A stretch of 64,000 bases of DNA, from NCBI GenBank assembly GCA_013339895.1, contig JABACO010000003.1, positions 14,657,308 to 14,721,307 on the forward strand. The letters run 5' to 3'. Origin of the DNA: Ephydatia muelleri (taxonomy: Eukaryota; Porifera; Demospongiae; Spongillida; Spongillidae). Below, piece after piece: positions 54,669 through 64,000 of this stretch; within the stretch, counting starts at the first letter, position 1, and each line of letters starts with the position of its first letter. The position numbers were made by a program, and so were the translations under genes. The notes under the pieces are model-generated. The model was given only the letters and a program-made list of their open reading frames with translations. It was not told where the DNA came from and searched no databases.

Positions 54669-55560
54669 GTGCACTATTCAAGCCACCACCCACAAGCCAC
54701 AAAGAAGTCTATAATACTAGGCGAAGTTCTACGCTATAAAAACCAGTGCAGCAAATTAGATGATTTTTTGAAGCTTAAACAAAACATCATTGAACACTTC
54801 CTACATAGAGGCTATCCGATCAAAGTAATCAAAGACAACATTAAAAAAGCAATGACACATCACCCTAGAAATACAGCCACAGCCACCGACCAAAAAGTTT
54901 ATCCGTTCATCGTGACATACGATTGCAGAAGACCAAAGTTAAATACAGCACTCACCAAATATCTCCCAGACTTAGAAAAAGATAGCAATACAGTGTACAT
55001 GTCTAAGAATAAACCCATCATAGCATACAGCAACCTCAAAACTTAGGACAACTAATAACAAGATCAGCACTCGAAGAGGATAACATCAAGCAGGAAGTCA
55101 CCTACACTAATATACCCCTTCACCTGCCACAACTTATAACTAAATGTGGACAAAGAGGATGCAAGACATGTCCTGGGTTATACCAAAAAAACGTGTTCAA
55201 AGCTACCACTAGCAAGAAAAGAATTTCCATAAGAAGCAGAATAAACTGCAATTCCAATAATGTATTGCAATGCCCTATCTGCAAAATACAATATGTAGGA
55301 CAAACAAGAGGAACACTACAACAAAGAATGACCCACCATAGGAATAAATTCAATGATAAAACGTACCTACCAAGAGGCCTGCTCTACAAGCATTTTGACC
55401 AACATCTTGGAAATTTTTATCCGTACATCATCCCGTTGATGACAACAGCACCGCTAATATCACCACAGTAGAACAAGAGTGGATAGAAGAACTGGGCTCC
55501 TTACACCCACAAGGTCTCAACGACATTTGGTTATAATATGGCAGATGGGAAATCTGAAGA
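54669..55560 (+). mobile_element. Penelope-like element, 3' part with GIY-YIG domain (degraded)
   Basis: The frame 54669-55046 has ILGEVLRYKNQCSKLDDFLK and EHFLHRGYPIKVIKDNIKKA, the segment after the reverse transcriptase (thumb) in Penelope-like elements. A shift follows. Then CGQRGCKTCPG and VLQCPICKIQYVGQTRGTLQ with QRMTHHRNKF (55120-55380) form the GIY-YIG endonuclease start (here C.ICKIQYVGQT, with R-M-x-x-H), the hallmark of these elements. Several stops follow, so it is not functional. The catalytic reverse transcriptase is missing on the left, where the minisatellite begins. Confidence 0.75.
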
Positions 55561-55903
55561 GCATTCATTATTTGTCAGTCTGTATTTTTTATGTGAACTC
55601 ACAAATACATTTACTTTTGTTTATATGTTGTTTGTATTGCCATATGTTTCACTTCAATCCCTGACTTTTCCTTTTTCTTTTTTCTTTTTTTTTCTATGTA
55701 TATAACAGTAGTTCAATCCCTGTCTAAACCTTTTTTCTTCTTTCTAAATTTTTTGGTATATAGAGTTCCAATCCCAACTTTTTCCTTTTTTCCCCTTTTT
55801 TTCTTTATTTCACCTATTTCAACATATAACTATGATCTCATTTCCTGTTATAGAATTGTATTTATAGCCCTGTTCTTCCATTGGTCTTCACTCTTTTTCA
55901 CAA

Positions 55904-55965
55904 TTTGTCACCTGATGAAGGCTACAAAGCCGAAATGCATTGTGTATAAATTGTGATTAAAGTTT
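55904..55965 (+). ncRNA. Hammerhead-ribozyme-like motif in the Penelope-like element
   Basis: CTGATGA (55912-55918) is followed by A, a 4-bp stem GGCT/AGCC with loop ACAA, then CGAAA, reproducing the CUGAUGA-stem II-GAAA core. GTCAC just upstream can pair with GTGAT at about 55952-55956. Penelope-like elements are known to carry hammerhead motifs in their terminal repeats, and the position (after the GIY-YIG frame, before ORF1 of the next copy) fits. There is one extra A before stem II and stem III is poor (TGCA/TGTA), so cleavage activity is doubtful. Confidence 0.4.
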
Positions 55966-56054
55966 TGAACACTACCAGAGTGAACTAATTCACGCGTTAC
56001 CACCTGGAACCCGCTAAGTGGCCGTGGTAACCGCAATTAGCAGGGACCCGCTAA

Positions 56055-57815
56055 GTGACCGCGAAAACCGAGTCTAACAGGGACTGGCGAACCTACTGTG
56101 AGTTAAAGACCCACCAAAACCTGAGTGAGTCTAAACGGGGCCTAATGATGGAAACGCGCGCAGCGGCGGGTAGAGGTATTGTAGCGAAAAACGCTAATAA
56201 GAGCGCACGTGGACCACAATACGCTAATGTTCAACAGTTGCCCAAGTCCACTCCCCCCAGACCTCTTGAAACGGAAATGATGAGAAAAAAGAAAGCAGAT
56301 GAAGAAATGAAAAAGAAGTTAGAAGAGGAAGAAAGGAAAAGAAAACAGAGAGAAAGAGTGAGAGAAAACAAAACCGAAAATGGGCGGAATCCCAAGACCT
56401 TACCCCCTACCTGAAAAGGCTAAAAGCAGAGAAAGAAGGTGTAAGTGTGCATGAAAGTGAGGATGATAGAAATAGTGAAGGAGTAAGCACGGAGAGTGTA
56501 ATAGACAGGGGGGAATCAAGTGGGAGGTAGCCATTCAACAACAACTCTACCAGAGACAGGGGGAGACAGAAGTGAAGTGGTAATGAGGCTAAAAGACCTA
56601 CTGAATGCACAAACGGTAATTGCAGAAAGTTGCATCAGCCACAACATATATCCGCTAGGACTCAAAACATTCGTCCCCTGCGTGGCGTACAAAAGCAACA
56701 ACAAACTTAGAAGGCAGTGGCAAAAAGTGTTACATAACACGTCCATAGAACTATTAGCCCTATGCAAACAACACTTTCAAACCCTAGCTAACGAGAACAC
56801 AGAAAAACTAGAACAAGTAGAAAAGACCATGGAGAAAATTAAGGATGAGAAGAGGAGGAAGGAATGGGAAGAGAAAAAAATAGAACTGGTTAAAGCAAGC
56901 GAAAGAAGTAGAAAAGAAATGAAAAAATTCAGAGATGGGAAACTTAAACACGCATTGAGAGTGCACAAAAAGGGCAAAATATTTGTAGAAAATTGCTTGA
57001 GAGAAAGAGAAGAAAGTAGGCCCCAGGCAACACTCGAAAAAACAAATCCACATAACTGTAGGGCAGAACTCAATGTGGCAAGAACCCAGGAATGTGAAAA
57101 ACCAACAGAAAAGAGACCTGCTAACAAGGGAGACAATAATAGTGATGGGGAGAAAAGTACAGAAAAAGGAAAAAGTAAACAGAGGCAACAACAACTGAAA
57201 AAAGTAACACTGACGAAAGACAAAACACAACAGAAAATAGAGGTAGAAATGGGGAGTGTAGAGGCAAAACTCAGACTATAGAAAATGACAAGGGCAGAAG
57301 GAGCCCATACTGGGTCCCATGGGGGGCACACAATAGAAACCACCCCTGGTGGGAAGCTGGGTATGGAAATAGAGGTAGAGAGGGCACAGGATATGATGGA
57401 AGGCAAAACCACAGAGTAAACAGATGGACAGAGTACAACAACTTGTGTGGATGGGGGAACCGTAGAAGGATGATTTAGGATGGTGGAAACACTATGAAAG
57501 TGAGCAAGGGAGCAACCATTACCTTAGACCAAACAGAGGGGATGGTGATAATGACAGAAGAAATAATGCTAGAAGGTGAGACACCCATGAGAGGGAACAA
57601 TGGAAAGACCCGTACCTAAGACAAGACAGCATGCACTGGGACAGATATAGAGAAAGGAACAGAAGGATGGAAGGGATTAGATGGCACGAAGTATTGAGTT
57701 GGAGTCAAAAATTGAAGAACACAAATTTTTAGAGTCCCTCTACATCCCCAAAAAGAAAAGTAGAATAATCGAGGGTGTAGAGGGTTACCATGGTGTCCTT
57801 AAATGGACGCATTAC
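56055..57815 (+). mobile_element. Penelope-like ORF1 region, next copy (truncated)
   Basis: Two main frames: 56055-56414 (very charged, KKKADEEMKKKLEEEERKRK) and 56520-57281 (253 codons: LNAQTVIAESCISHNIYPLG near the start, then a long Lys/Glu-rich coiled coil). A Trp/Gly/Asn/Arg-rich part follows in another frame (about 57282-57480, YWVPWGAHNRNHPWWEAGYG), and the last piece (LESLYIPKKKSRIIEGVEGY) ends at the minisatellite. I read this as the upstream ORF of the same kind of element, placed head-to-tail after the 3' part. It has no recognised catalytic motif. Alternatively it is an unrelated element. Confidence 0.45.
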
Positions 57816-57824
57816 ATACTACCT

Positions 57825-58055
57825 ACTCCTCCCCTTACCTACTACATACTCCTCCCCTTATCTACTACTACCCCTACTCCTCCCCTTACCTACTACTACC
57901 CCTACTCCACTACTACTACCCCTACTCCTCCCCTTACCTACTACTACCCCTACTCCTCCCCTTACCTACTACTACCCCTACTCCTCCCCTTAGCTACTAC
58001 TACCCCTACTCCTCCCCTTAGCTACTACTACCCCTACTCCTCCCCTTACCTACTA
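57825..58055. repeat. Pyrimidine-rich minisatellite, right block
   Basis: Units of 28 bp (CCTACTACTACCCCTACTCC plus TCCCCTTA), the same strand and sequence type as the left block at 54277-54665. The two blocks bracket the Penelope-like DNA. Confidence 0.9.
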
Positions 58056-58059
58056 TTCC

Positions 58060-58560
58060 CCGGTGCATGGAGTGAGGTGACCTCAATAGTCACATATGTG
58101 ATGATGACAAATTCACTGATACAGAGTATGAAACATATCTACATGGATACTGTTTGCAAGTTGAGTTGACACAGATCACTTTAATTTAGAACACTGTAAT
58201 AATGGAAGAGATGGTGGACACACCTTTTGCTGTCATTATATTACACAGTGAAACTTTTACTCTCTCCGGCTCTGAAGAGAGCCGGAGAGAGTAAAAGTTT
58301 CACTGGTATCAGTAATAATACTGAGTATAACATGTTTATGTACTGAACAATATGTATCATCCATGGCTGAGTTATTTCTGGTTATGACATCATATACATG
58401 ATTACTACATGTGTATGTATTTACCAAGTTCAGATCGTAGCTAAGTGATCAGTATGGTATCACGTCGGAGGCTTTTATTTAATGGTCCTTTTAATATGCA
58501 AAGTACTCTCTTTCCACTATTGGGGTATATAAGATTAATAGTAATGAAGTGTATGTTACT
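58060..58560. repeat. Dispersed repeat R, copy 2, right part
   Basis: Continues the match to copy 1 from about 53300 onward. It contains the 27-bp hairpin at 58247-58304, which copy 1 lacks. Confidence 0.65.
58247..58304. repeat. Perfect 27-bp hairpin with 4-nt loop
   Basis: AGTGAAACTTTTACTCTCTC plus CGGCTCT pairs exactly with 58278-58304 around the loop GAAG. The corresponding place in copy 1 (about 53570) has no hairpin, so it is an insertion or a local inverted duplication. Confidence 0.9.
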
Positions 58561-58628
58561 AAGTGAATATAATTAGAATGCAAGCATCCCAATTATGAAT
58601 AAAAAGCAATGAAACAAGTAAATAAAAA

Positions 58629-58876
58629 CATTCTCTATGAGAAAGTTGGTGGTATATGGGATTTGAAGGCAATAGTGGTGTAAAAAGCAGGAAACAAGGG
58701 TTGAATGATAAGGAATAACGACTATATTTAGCACATGCATGAACAATGTATTGTCCGACAATGTGTGCCGGGCCTATTTTGTTTTCCTTATCATTCAACC
58801 CTTGTTTCCCTGCTTTTTACGCCACTATTGCCTTCAAATCCTATATGCCACCAACTTTCTCATAGAAAATGTTTTT
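58629..58876. mobile_element. MITE family M2, copy 2
   Basis: About 248 bp. The left arm ATTCTCTATGAGAAAGTTGG..GGATTTGAAGGCAATAGTGG is inverted at the right (CCACTATTGCCTTCAAATCC..CCAACTTTCTCATAGAAAAT); arms of about 110 bp surround a short centre. Same family as 15341-15893. Confidence 0.8.
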
Positions 58877-59130
58877 ATTTACTTGTCATCAGTAAAAGAG
58901 CCCACAGACATTTTTGTGAGAGGAACATAAGCAAACTAATTATGTGCTCAACCTTGCCTGTTTGGTGATAATCAAACTTGAATTTATCTATTAATAAAGG
59001 TGAATGGCATACACTCACCAAATATAGTGTACATCGTCATGTCAACATTGAACAATTTATATATAACTATCAGTCCAATGTAATTTACTGACACACATAA
59101 TCTGCAAATCTCATTTGTTAATAGAACTAG

Positions 59131-60174
59131 TTACATCACAATTTCTATTTCTCTTCTCTCTCTATTTCCACGGTGGCGTTCAAAGAGCTCTTCGATCTCC
59201 TCAAGGCTGTGACCCTTGGTCTCAGGAAGCAGAACCACCACAAAAGGTATGCTCAGGGCTATGATCAAGGCAAAGGACCACCAGGCAAACCATGGTCTAA
59301 CAGTGTCACTGAAAGGCTTGAATTCTTTTGTTACTATGGCAACCAGCAACCAGTTAAAAGCCGTGACTATGCCGCTTGAAATGCCCTTAACCCTCTGAGG
59401 GATGAGCTCAGACATCATAAGCCAGGGAATGGCCCCCCAGCCGATGGAGAAGGCCATCATGTATATTATAAAACCAGCGATGGCCATTGGAGAATACTCA
59501 CATGATGACGTCTGTGCACTGCAGAGTTTGAACTCTGTGCCTAGCATGACAGCGCTGAGGCTGAGCACCACTGCGCCCACCACCAGAAGGACCTTACGAC
59601 CTGCAAGGTCCACAAGCAGCATACCAGCCAGCGTGAAGACCACCTGCACTCCTCCCAAGGCAAATGAGGATACAAGAGCTGGTTGACTGACCTGGGCTTG
59701 TTGGAAGATGGTGGTAGCGTAGAAAATGGCGGCGTTGATGCCTGACAACTGCTGAAAGAAGGCCAAGCCCATTGCCAACAAGAAGGGTAAGTATACCGGG
59801 CGACGCCTGAATTCACGAAGGGTCTCCATAACGGTGAGGTGGGGCTGCTTGTTCATGGCATCAATCATCTCATTCAGCTCTTTTTTGGTGTTGCATGCGG
59901 GCCCACGAAGGAATCTTAGGACTTCCTTTGCCTCGTCAGACTTGCCATGGGCCATCAGCCATCGTGGTGTTTCCTTTGTGATCAGCATTAATGTCTCAAA
60001 TACCAACACAACAAACAGAGCAATCAGCGACACATGATAGTACTTGAACTTAGGTTCATAGTTATTAATACAACCGAATAGCTCCACAAAGAATACGCCC
60101 AATGTGGAGAAGAGCTGCTGACAGGCACCAAATAGGCCCTTGAACTTGGCAGTAGAGATCTCAGACACATAAAC
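59131..60174 (-). CDS. GLUT/SLC2-type sugar transporter, last exon
   Basis: Facilitative hexose transporter of the major facilitator superfamily, in the plasma or an internal membrane. The exon starts at 60174 after acceptor TTGCTAG and reads VYVSEISTAKFKG, then about 340 codons to a TAA-type end at 59131. Visible family motifs: VYVSEI at the start (the PxYxSEI motif of transmembrane segment 4/5), KETPRWL (PESPRWL equivalent), QQLSGINAAIFYA (QLSGIN, the class marker linked to glucose), DLAGRK, GWGAIPWLMMSELIPQRVKG and LLPETKG. The missing part, about the first 120 residues with TM1-4, must lie in exons upstream (higher coordinates); a possible short exon with donor GTAAGG at about 60700 was not proven. 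The compact first loop and conserved GAIPWL resemble GLUT6/8-type members. Confidence 0.85.
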   Translation of the reverse strand, partial: VYVSEISTAKFKGLFGACQQLFSTLGVFFVELFGCINNYEPKFKYYHVSLIALFVVLVFETLMLITKETPRWLMAHGKSDEAKEVLRFLRGPACNTKKELNEMIDAMNKQPHLTVMETLREFRRRPVYLPFLLAMGLAFFQQLSGINAAIFYATTIFQQAQVSQPALVSSFALGGVQVVFTLAGMLLVDLAGRKVLLVVGAVVLSLSAVMLGTEFKLCSAQTSSCEYSPMAIAGFIIYMMAFSIGWGAIPWLMMSELIPQRVKGISSGIVTAFNWLLVAIVTKEFKPFSDTVRPWFAWWSFALIIALSIPFVVVLLPETKGHSLEEIEELFERHRGNRERREIEIVM

Positions 60175-60189
60175 CTAGCAAATGGTCAA

Positions 60190-60327
60190 CACATGAGGGA
60201 GATGACATGAGGATCAGCACATAAAGGAGATGACATGAGGGTTAGCACATGAGGGATATAACATGAGGGTCAGCAGATGAGGGAGATGACATGAGGGTCA
60301 GCAGATGAGTTAGGGTTAGGGTTAGGT
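60190..60327. repeat. Minisatellite grading into (TTAGGG)n
   Basis: Four or five about 28-33 bp units (GAGATGACATGAGGGTCAGC) are followed by TTAGGGTTAGGGTTAGG at about 60309-60327, the animal telomere repeat. It lies in the intron upstream of the GLUT exon. Confidence 0.75.
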
Positions 60328-60329
60328 TG

Positions 60330-61680
60330 TGAGAGCTCTTAACGTGTGTATTTGTGGCTTACTATGGCCTTTATCTTTACATTGTTTTACGACGCTTCGA
60401 TTGTTGTACTAGTAAATTGCGGTATTTGAAGGCAATGCCCACGAACCATGTCAGTCACGTTATGATGATATGCTCTTCACGATATGAAATAATGTAGAAT
60501 CGGACTACATAGGCAGTTAAGCCCTATCTTTGCAAGAATTAGACACTCATAAACATTACAAACGATACGATTTCATCATTATTTTGCCATGGTGCAGCCT
60601 AAAGTGCATCTAAGTAATGAATTGTCCATTTACATGTAGGCTAAGACCCTTCAGGTTTATAACTGACTTTCTCCCCTCAATGGTTGCTTCTGTCCTTACC
60701 AGCCTCCCTGGGATAATCAAACAACAATCAGGCTGGGATTCCCTGTGTGAGTCACAGTGGGCTACCGGAGGTGACAGGAGGTGTGGTCACAGGAGGTGAG
60801 GTAGTTGGGCGTGGCCAGTCAGTACATGTAGTAGTAGTTTGACAAGCCAGTATATGTTATGTAATATTGTATATGTTATGTAATATTGTATGTTATGTAA
60901 TATTGTAAATATGCACGTGGTAATGCTTGTACAGCAAAGGGACTGCTCGGTTGAGCGGAAAACGACACCTCGCTGGAGCGAATAAATAATTGTACCACGA
61001 TGCAATTTGAGGTCGATTACAGTGGTACATGATTACATAATCGTGTCGCTCCGCAAATCCATTTTAATAAGTACGCGCAAACCGTCTATTTTAAACAAAT
61101 ACGTTATGTCTCAAGCGGTTAACCGCATTGTATAAACGTAGACTGAAAAACCATTTTCAGATTTCTAAATGCAGCAACCTACCTGAAACAAATACCTTAG
61201 AAGAACTACAGCAAGCTAGGCCTGATGCTCTGTCACAGCATCTGCGGAATTATGCTTGCCCTGAAAGAAATTACATAATATAGCTCATTTATACATTTAT
61301 GTGTCCACAGAAGTTCCTATAGCTCAGTGCCCTTGCATCTCCTGGATCTTCAAATCTCCTGAAGAGGTGGATCCTTCTTAGTGATCACGTGCAGTATTGT
61401 ACAAACCCACAATGTCTTTGTGTATCAGTTGGTGATGTGTCAGATAGACCCACCCAGTGGCAAAGCTAGGGGGGGTGCTGGAGGGGGCTTGGACCCCCCT
61501 GCGATTTCAGCTTGTATAGTGACTTCAGCGCTTGGCCCCCCCCCCCCCTTCCCCCCCAATATGTGTATGCACACGTTCATGTATTTAGCAGCCTGTGTGC
61601 CTCCAGTCCTCTAATAGCTTTGTCGAACGCGTCACTCCTCTCTTGATTAATACTGTCTTCCATAAGGGGTTATAAATATT
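60330..61680. other. No clear gene; small tandem repeat and G-rich element ends
   Basis: An about 20-bp repeat (GTATATGTTATGTAATATT) occurs three times at about 60850-60912. At about 61456-61560 CAGTGGCAAAGCTAGGGGGG and C-rich runs look like another hAT-type MITE. Upstream GLUT exons should lie here or beyond but were not identified. Confidence 0.4.
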
Positions 61681-61689
61681 TACGTCACA

Positions 61690-62660
61690 ATGACGCTAAA
61701 TTTGTTTGGACAAGCCATGGCTTCGTCCAAGGCTCCCTGCATGCAAGGTGCACGTACATTACTATCGTTAACTAAGTTTGGATTTACTTGTACGGCGAAG
61801 ATAAAAGATCCAGAGGTAGCGGCATGTAACAAAGGTGATAATATTGGCGATATAGGTGTTGCTTCGGCCCCCGAAATACCAAATGGAACCAATGCCTTTA
61901 CCTCTGTAGTCTGGGGACCAGATGACTGCCATTCATCTGTTCGCCAAACTACGGCCTCTGCTGTCACAAGCAGGGGAAGCACTGCTAAGACTGCTTCCAA
62001 AAGAGCTGTTGATACCAGTACCAATTCCCCCACCTCCAAGAAAAAGAAATTAGCAAGTGATTGCAGTAACAATCCTGTCAGCTGCTACAGGAGCAGTTGT
62101 GGTAGTGCTGCCTCCACAGTGGTTATTGGTACTACTCCAAAATACTGGTAGTAGTAGCACTGTAGCTAGCGGTACATCGAACAACATAGAAGAAATTGAG
62201 GGAACAACCACCACCCCCATCATTAAAGGTATTGATCATGACAAGCTACAAGACAAGGCAGTGATTGCAGAGGAAGAAGTGGAGGAACAACAGCAGCAAG
62301 AAATGGCAGAAAACACAACCTTGAACCAGGCTTCAGCGGCTGCATGGGATCCTGCAATAAGGAACCAACTTACTCCACACAAGGATGACAAGCATTGGCA
62401 CAATGATTGCCGTCAGGGCCGCTTTTGCATTCTCCAAGATGCTTATCCCACTAAACAATATGGGGGTAGAGGTAGAAAGAGAGCTGTCCAGAAGAGTTGG
62501 CTTGAGTCCTATGGCTGGCTTGAGTGGTCCCAAGAAGAAAATCCCTTGTTCTGCTATCCATGTTGGATCTTCAATTCCAAGAGGGACAATGAGTGGTGCT
62601 GCAGGATTGATGCAGCTCGTTGCTGCAAGCAGCATGTTAGTGATTAATTAATTGAACATC
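61690..62660 (+). mobile_element. hAT-like gene fragment with TTF-type zinc finger
   Basis: Two overlapping frames (61690-62151 and 62057-62647) join by one frameshift near 62100. The first is Ser/Thr/Ala-rich with a basic SPTSKKKKLA (possible nuclear signal). The second is acidic and glutamine-rich (EEEVEEQQQQEM) and ends with a TTF-like finger: YPTKQYGGRGRKRAVQKSWL, ESYGWLEWSQEENPLFCYPC (C-x2-C after W..Y.WL.....). This is the N-terminal layout of ZMYM/TTF-type hAT proteins. The transposase core is absent; a stop follows at 62647. Confidence 0.5.
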
Positions 62661-62928
62661 ATTGCCCTTAGCTAGCTGCAGCATTACATGTCGAAAATGG
62701 AACACCTGAAAATGCTTTTTTTTTTTTTAGGACAGCTTTGCCAACCATTCATAAGGAGAACACAGATTAATTGCGTTCAGGTCTCTGGCTCATTCAGGCA
62801 GATGCATGGACGTTGCGGACCAATGTCTGTGGAGTACGATCAGGTCAGGCTGGCTGCCACGGGGATTAAGCTACATGCAATGCTGCTTCTATCCATGTGC
62901 AGGAACAATACATACTTGTGCATATATG

Positions 62929-63103
62929 TGTAACAGGAGGCTCCAATAATCTTGGCTGTCGCTGCTAATGCGCTTGCGCACGAAATACATGTAGATCTCA
63001 AACTTTCTAGGAATTGACTATTTAAGTGTATGCGTGTTGTACTACTGGGTCTTTTGTCTTTTCTGTGATTATACCTATTGTTGTGCTAACCAAGGTCGTT
63101 ACA
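62929..63103 (+). repeat. 5' LTR of a Ty3/gypsy element (175 bp)
   Basis: Starts TGTAAC and ends GTTACA (perfect inverted ends), with CTATTTAAG near the middle as a possible TATA box. Two bases after the end lies TGGCATAGGCGGCAGG, which begins with TGG as tRNA-primer binding sites do. No second LTR is in the window, so this is inferred from structure. Confidence 0.6.
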
Positions 63104-64000
63104 AGTGGCATAGGCGGCAGGATGGTGGAAAGGCAACCGGAGTCTTCAGGAGGACCAGGAACGGCGCACCCCACAAGGGAACCTACTGAACCGGAGGACT
63201 AGGAACGGCGCACCCCACGAGGGCTACCAGACCGGTGGTGACTCCCGATGCCTATACTGGGGATTCCAGCTGGACCGACTGGGCCGTCCATTTTGAGGCG
63301 GTGGCAAAGGTGAATGGCTAGGATGACTCCATTAAACTGAATTGGTTGCTGGTGAGGTTAACGGGAAAGGCACAGACGGCGTGGAATCGGTTATCGGACG
63401 AGACGAAAGGAGACTTTCAGGCTGCTATGGATGCTCTGCGTAACCGGTTTGAGCCCAGCAGTAAGAGAGAACGTTACGCGGCGGAGTTCCGTCTAAGGAA
63501 AAGGAAGAACGGAGAGCAGTGGGGTGATTTTGCAGACCAGCTGCGATGTCTGGCAGACAAAGCGTTTCCAACACTCTCCGAAGATGCCAAGAAGTTTTGA
63601 CCCTCGACAAGTATTTGGGTGAGTTGTGTGATGCGAATATTGCGCTTGCAGTGCGTCAGCAGAGGCCAGAAACGTTTGAAGAAGCAGTGTCGTGTACTCT
63701 GGAAATGGAATCCTATGCATTGCTGAGGATAGAGGAGCCGACTAGGGTCGCAGTGGTGCAGGAGGAAGAACAAGAGAATGGGTATGATGTTTGTAATGAT
63801 AGGGTGCAACCCAGGGTCCTTCCGTTGCTAGACTCTATCGCAAAACGGTTGGAAAAGTTGGAACACGAAAGAAATACAGGCCAGCTACCCTCGGAAAAAG
63901 CAACAGCAAAGAAAGAAGAACAGGAAAAGAAGGAACTGGTGTGTTATAGGTGTGGAAAGGCGGGGCATTTTGCCAGAGGTTGTGCCCTGCAAAGAAAGAA
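63104..64000 (+). mobile_element. Ty3/gypsy gag with CCHC knuckle (runs off the window)
   Basis: After a leader containing a tandem repeat of about 50 bp (GGAACGGCGCACCCCAC, twice) comes a capsid-like frame: DWAVHFEAVAKVNG, IKLNWLLVRLTGKAQTAWNR, LSDETKGDFQAAMDALRNRF, LRKRKNGEQWGDFADQLRCL, ADKAFPTLSEDAKK, and in the next frame LDKYLGELCDANIALAVRQQ, then a coiled basic part and the zinc knuckle CYRCGKAGHFARGC at the end. A TAG replaces an expected TGG after KVNG, and a frameshift occurs at about 63597, so this gag is damaged. The pol gene would be beyond 64000. Confidence 0.8.

Noticed and set aside
54094..54714. 206-codon frame rich in Tyr/Pro/Leu, and the similar one at 57681-58169
   Set aside because: Most of each frame is the pyrimidine minisatellite; only the few codons after 54669 belong to the Penelope-like element.
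56777..57412. 211-codon minus-strand frame rich in Ser/Phe/Leu
   Set aside because: It is the reverse shadow of the Lys/Glu-rich ORF on the plus strand.
59173..60037. Plus-strand open frames of 60-94 codons and a 91-codon minus frame over the transporter
   Set aside because: They are shadow frames of the GLUT exon, which has clear family motifs.

Overview
The window looks like animal (metazoan) nuclear DNA, most likely from a sponge or another early-branching aquatic invertebrate. It has spliced genes with GT-AG introns of about 0.1-2 kb, an axonemal dynein intermediate-chain gene, calcium-binding EGF exons, a Death-NACHT-LRR immune receptor, a GLUT-type sugar transporter, and decayed DNA and RNA transposons (BEL/Pao, Ty3/gypsy, Penelope-like, hAT, pogo, restriction-like-endonuclease LINE tails and several MITE families). 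Expanded Death-NACHT-LRR families are known from demosponges, and this drives the guess. No rRNA or marker gene fixes the species, and a cnidarian is not excluded. A 1,000-N scaffold gap lies at 17582-18581.

Layout: (1) 1-1.5 kb, a small proline-rich dispanin/CD225 membrane-protein gene (minus). (2) 1.6-12 kb, gene-poor DNA with transposon fragments, CA/GT-rich satellites, a 40-bp perfect palindrome and long poly-G/poly-C tracts. (3) 12.1-16.3 kb, a secreted EGF-repeat protein gene (minus) whose introns and flanks carry MITEs, some nested. (4) 19.9-24.4 kb, a decayed BEL/Pao element with one short LTR, followed by a decayed hAT transposase. (5) 26.6-36.7 kb, a complete 24-exon gene for DNAI4 (WDR78), preceded by a candidate RFX X-box. 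All exon phases join and give about 792 codons. (6) 37.9-39.2 kb, an uninterrupted 439-codon gene predicted to encode a coiled-coil/PD-(D/E)XK nuclease-like protein that I cannot name. (7) 39.4-40.3 kb, a dead gypsy reverse transcriptase fragment. (8) 40.5-49.2 kb (minus), an NLR locus: a Death-NACHT pseudogene with several lesions, the apparently intact last two LRR exons of another copy, and a broken LRR exon. The intron between the two intact LRR exons is mostly a 25-copy perfect 28-bp tandem repeat in which every unit carries a branch-point-like, pyrimidine-tract and AG 3' splice site. (9) 49.4-58.9 kb, transposon debris, including pieces of a Penelope-like element in permuted order inside a minisatellite. 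(10) 59.1-60.2 kb, the last exon of a GLUT-like transporter (minus). (11) 61.7-64 kb, a hAT/TTF zinc-finger fragment and the 5' end (LTR and gag) of a gypsy element that leaves the window.

The genes do not form a pathway. The two host genes most clearly intact are DNAI4 and the nuclease-like gene. The most unusual structures are the amplified splice-acceptor array and the intronless nuclease-like gene. Exon boundaries were read by eye from splice consensus and reading phase, without RNA data.
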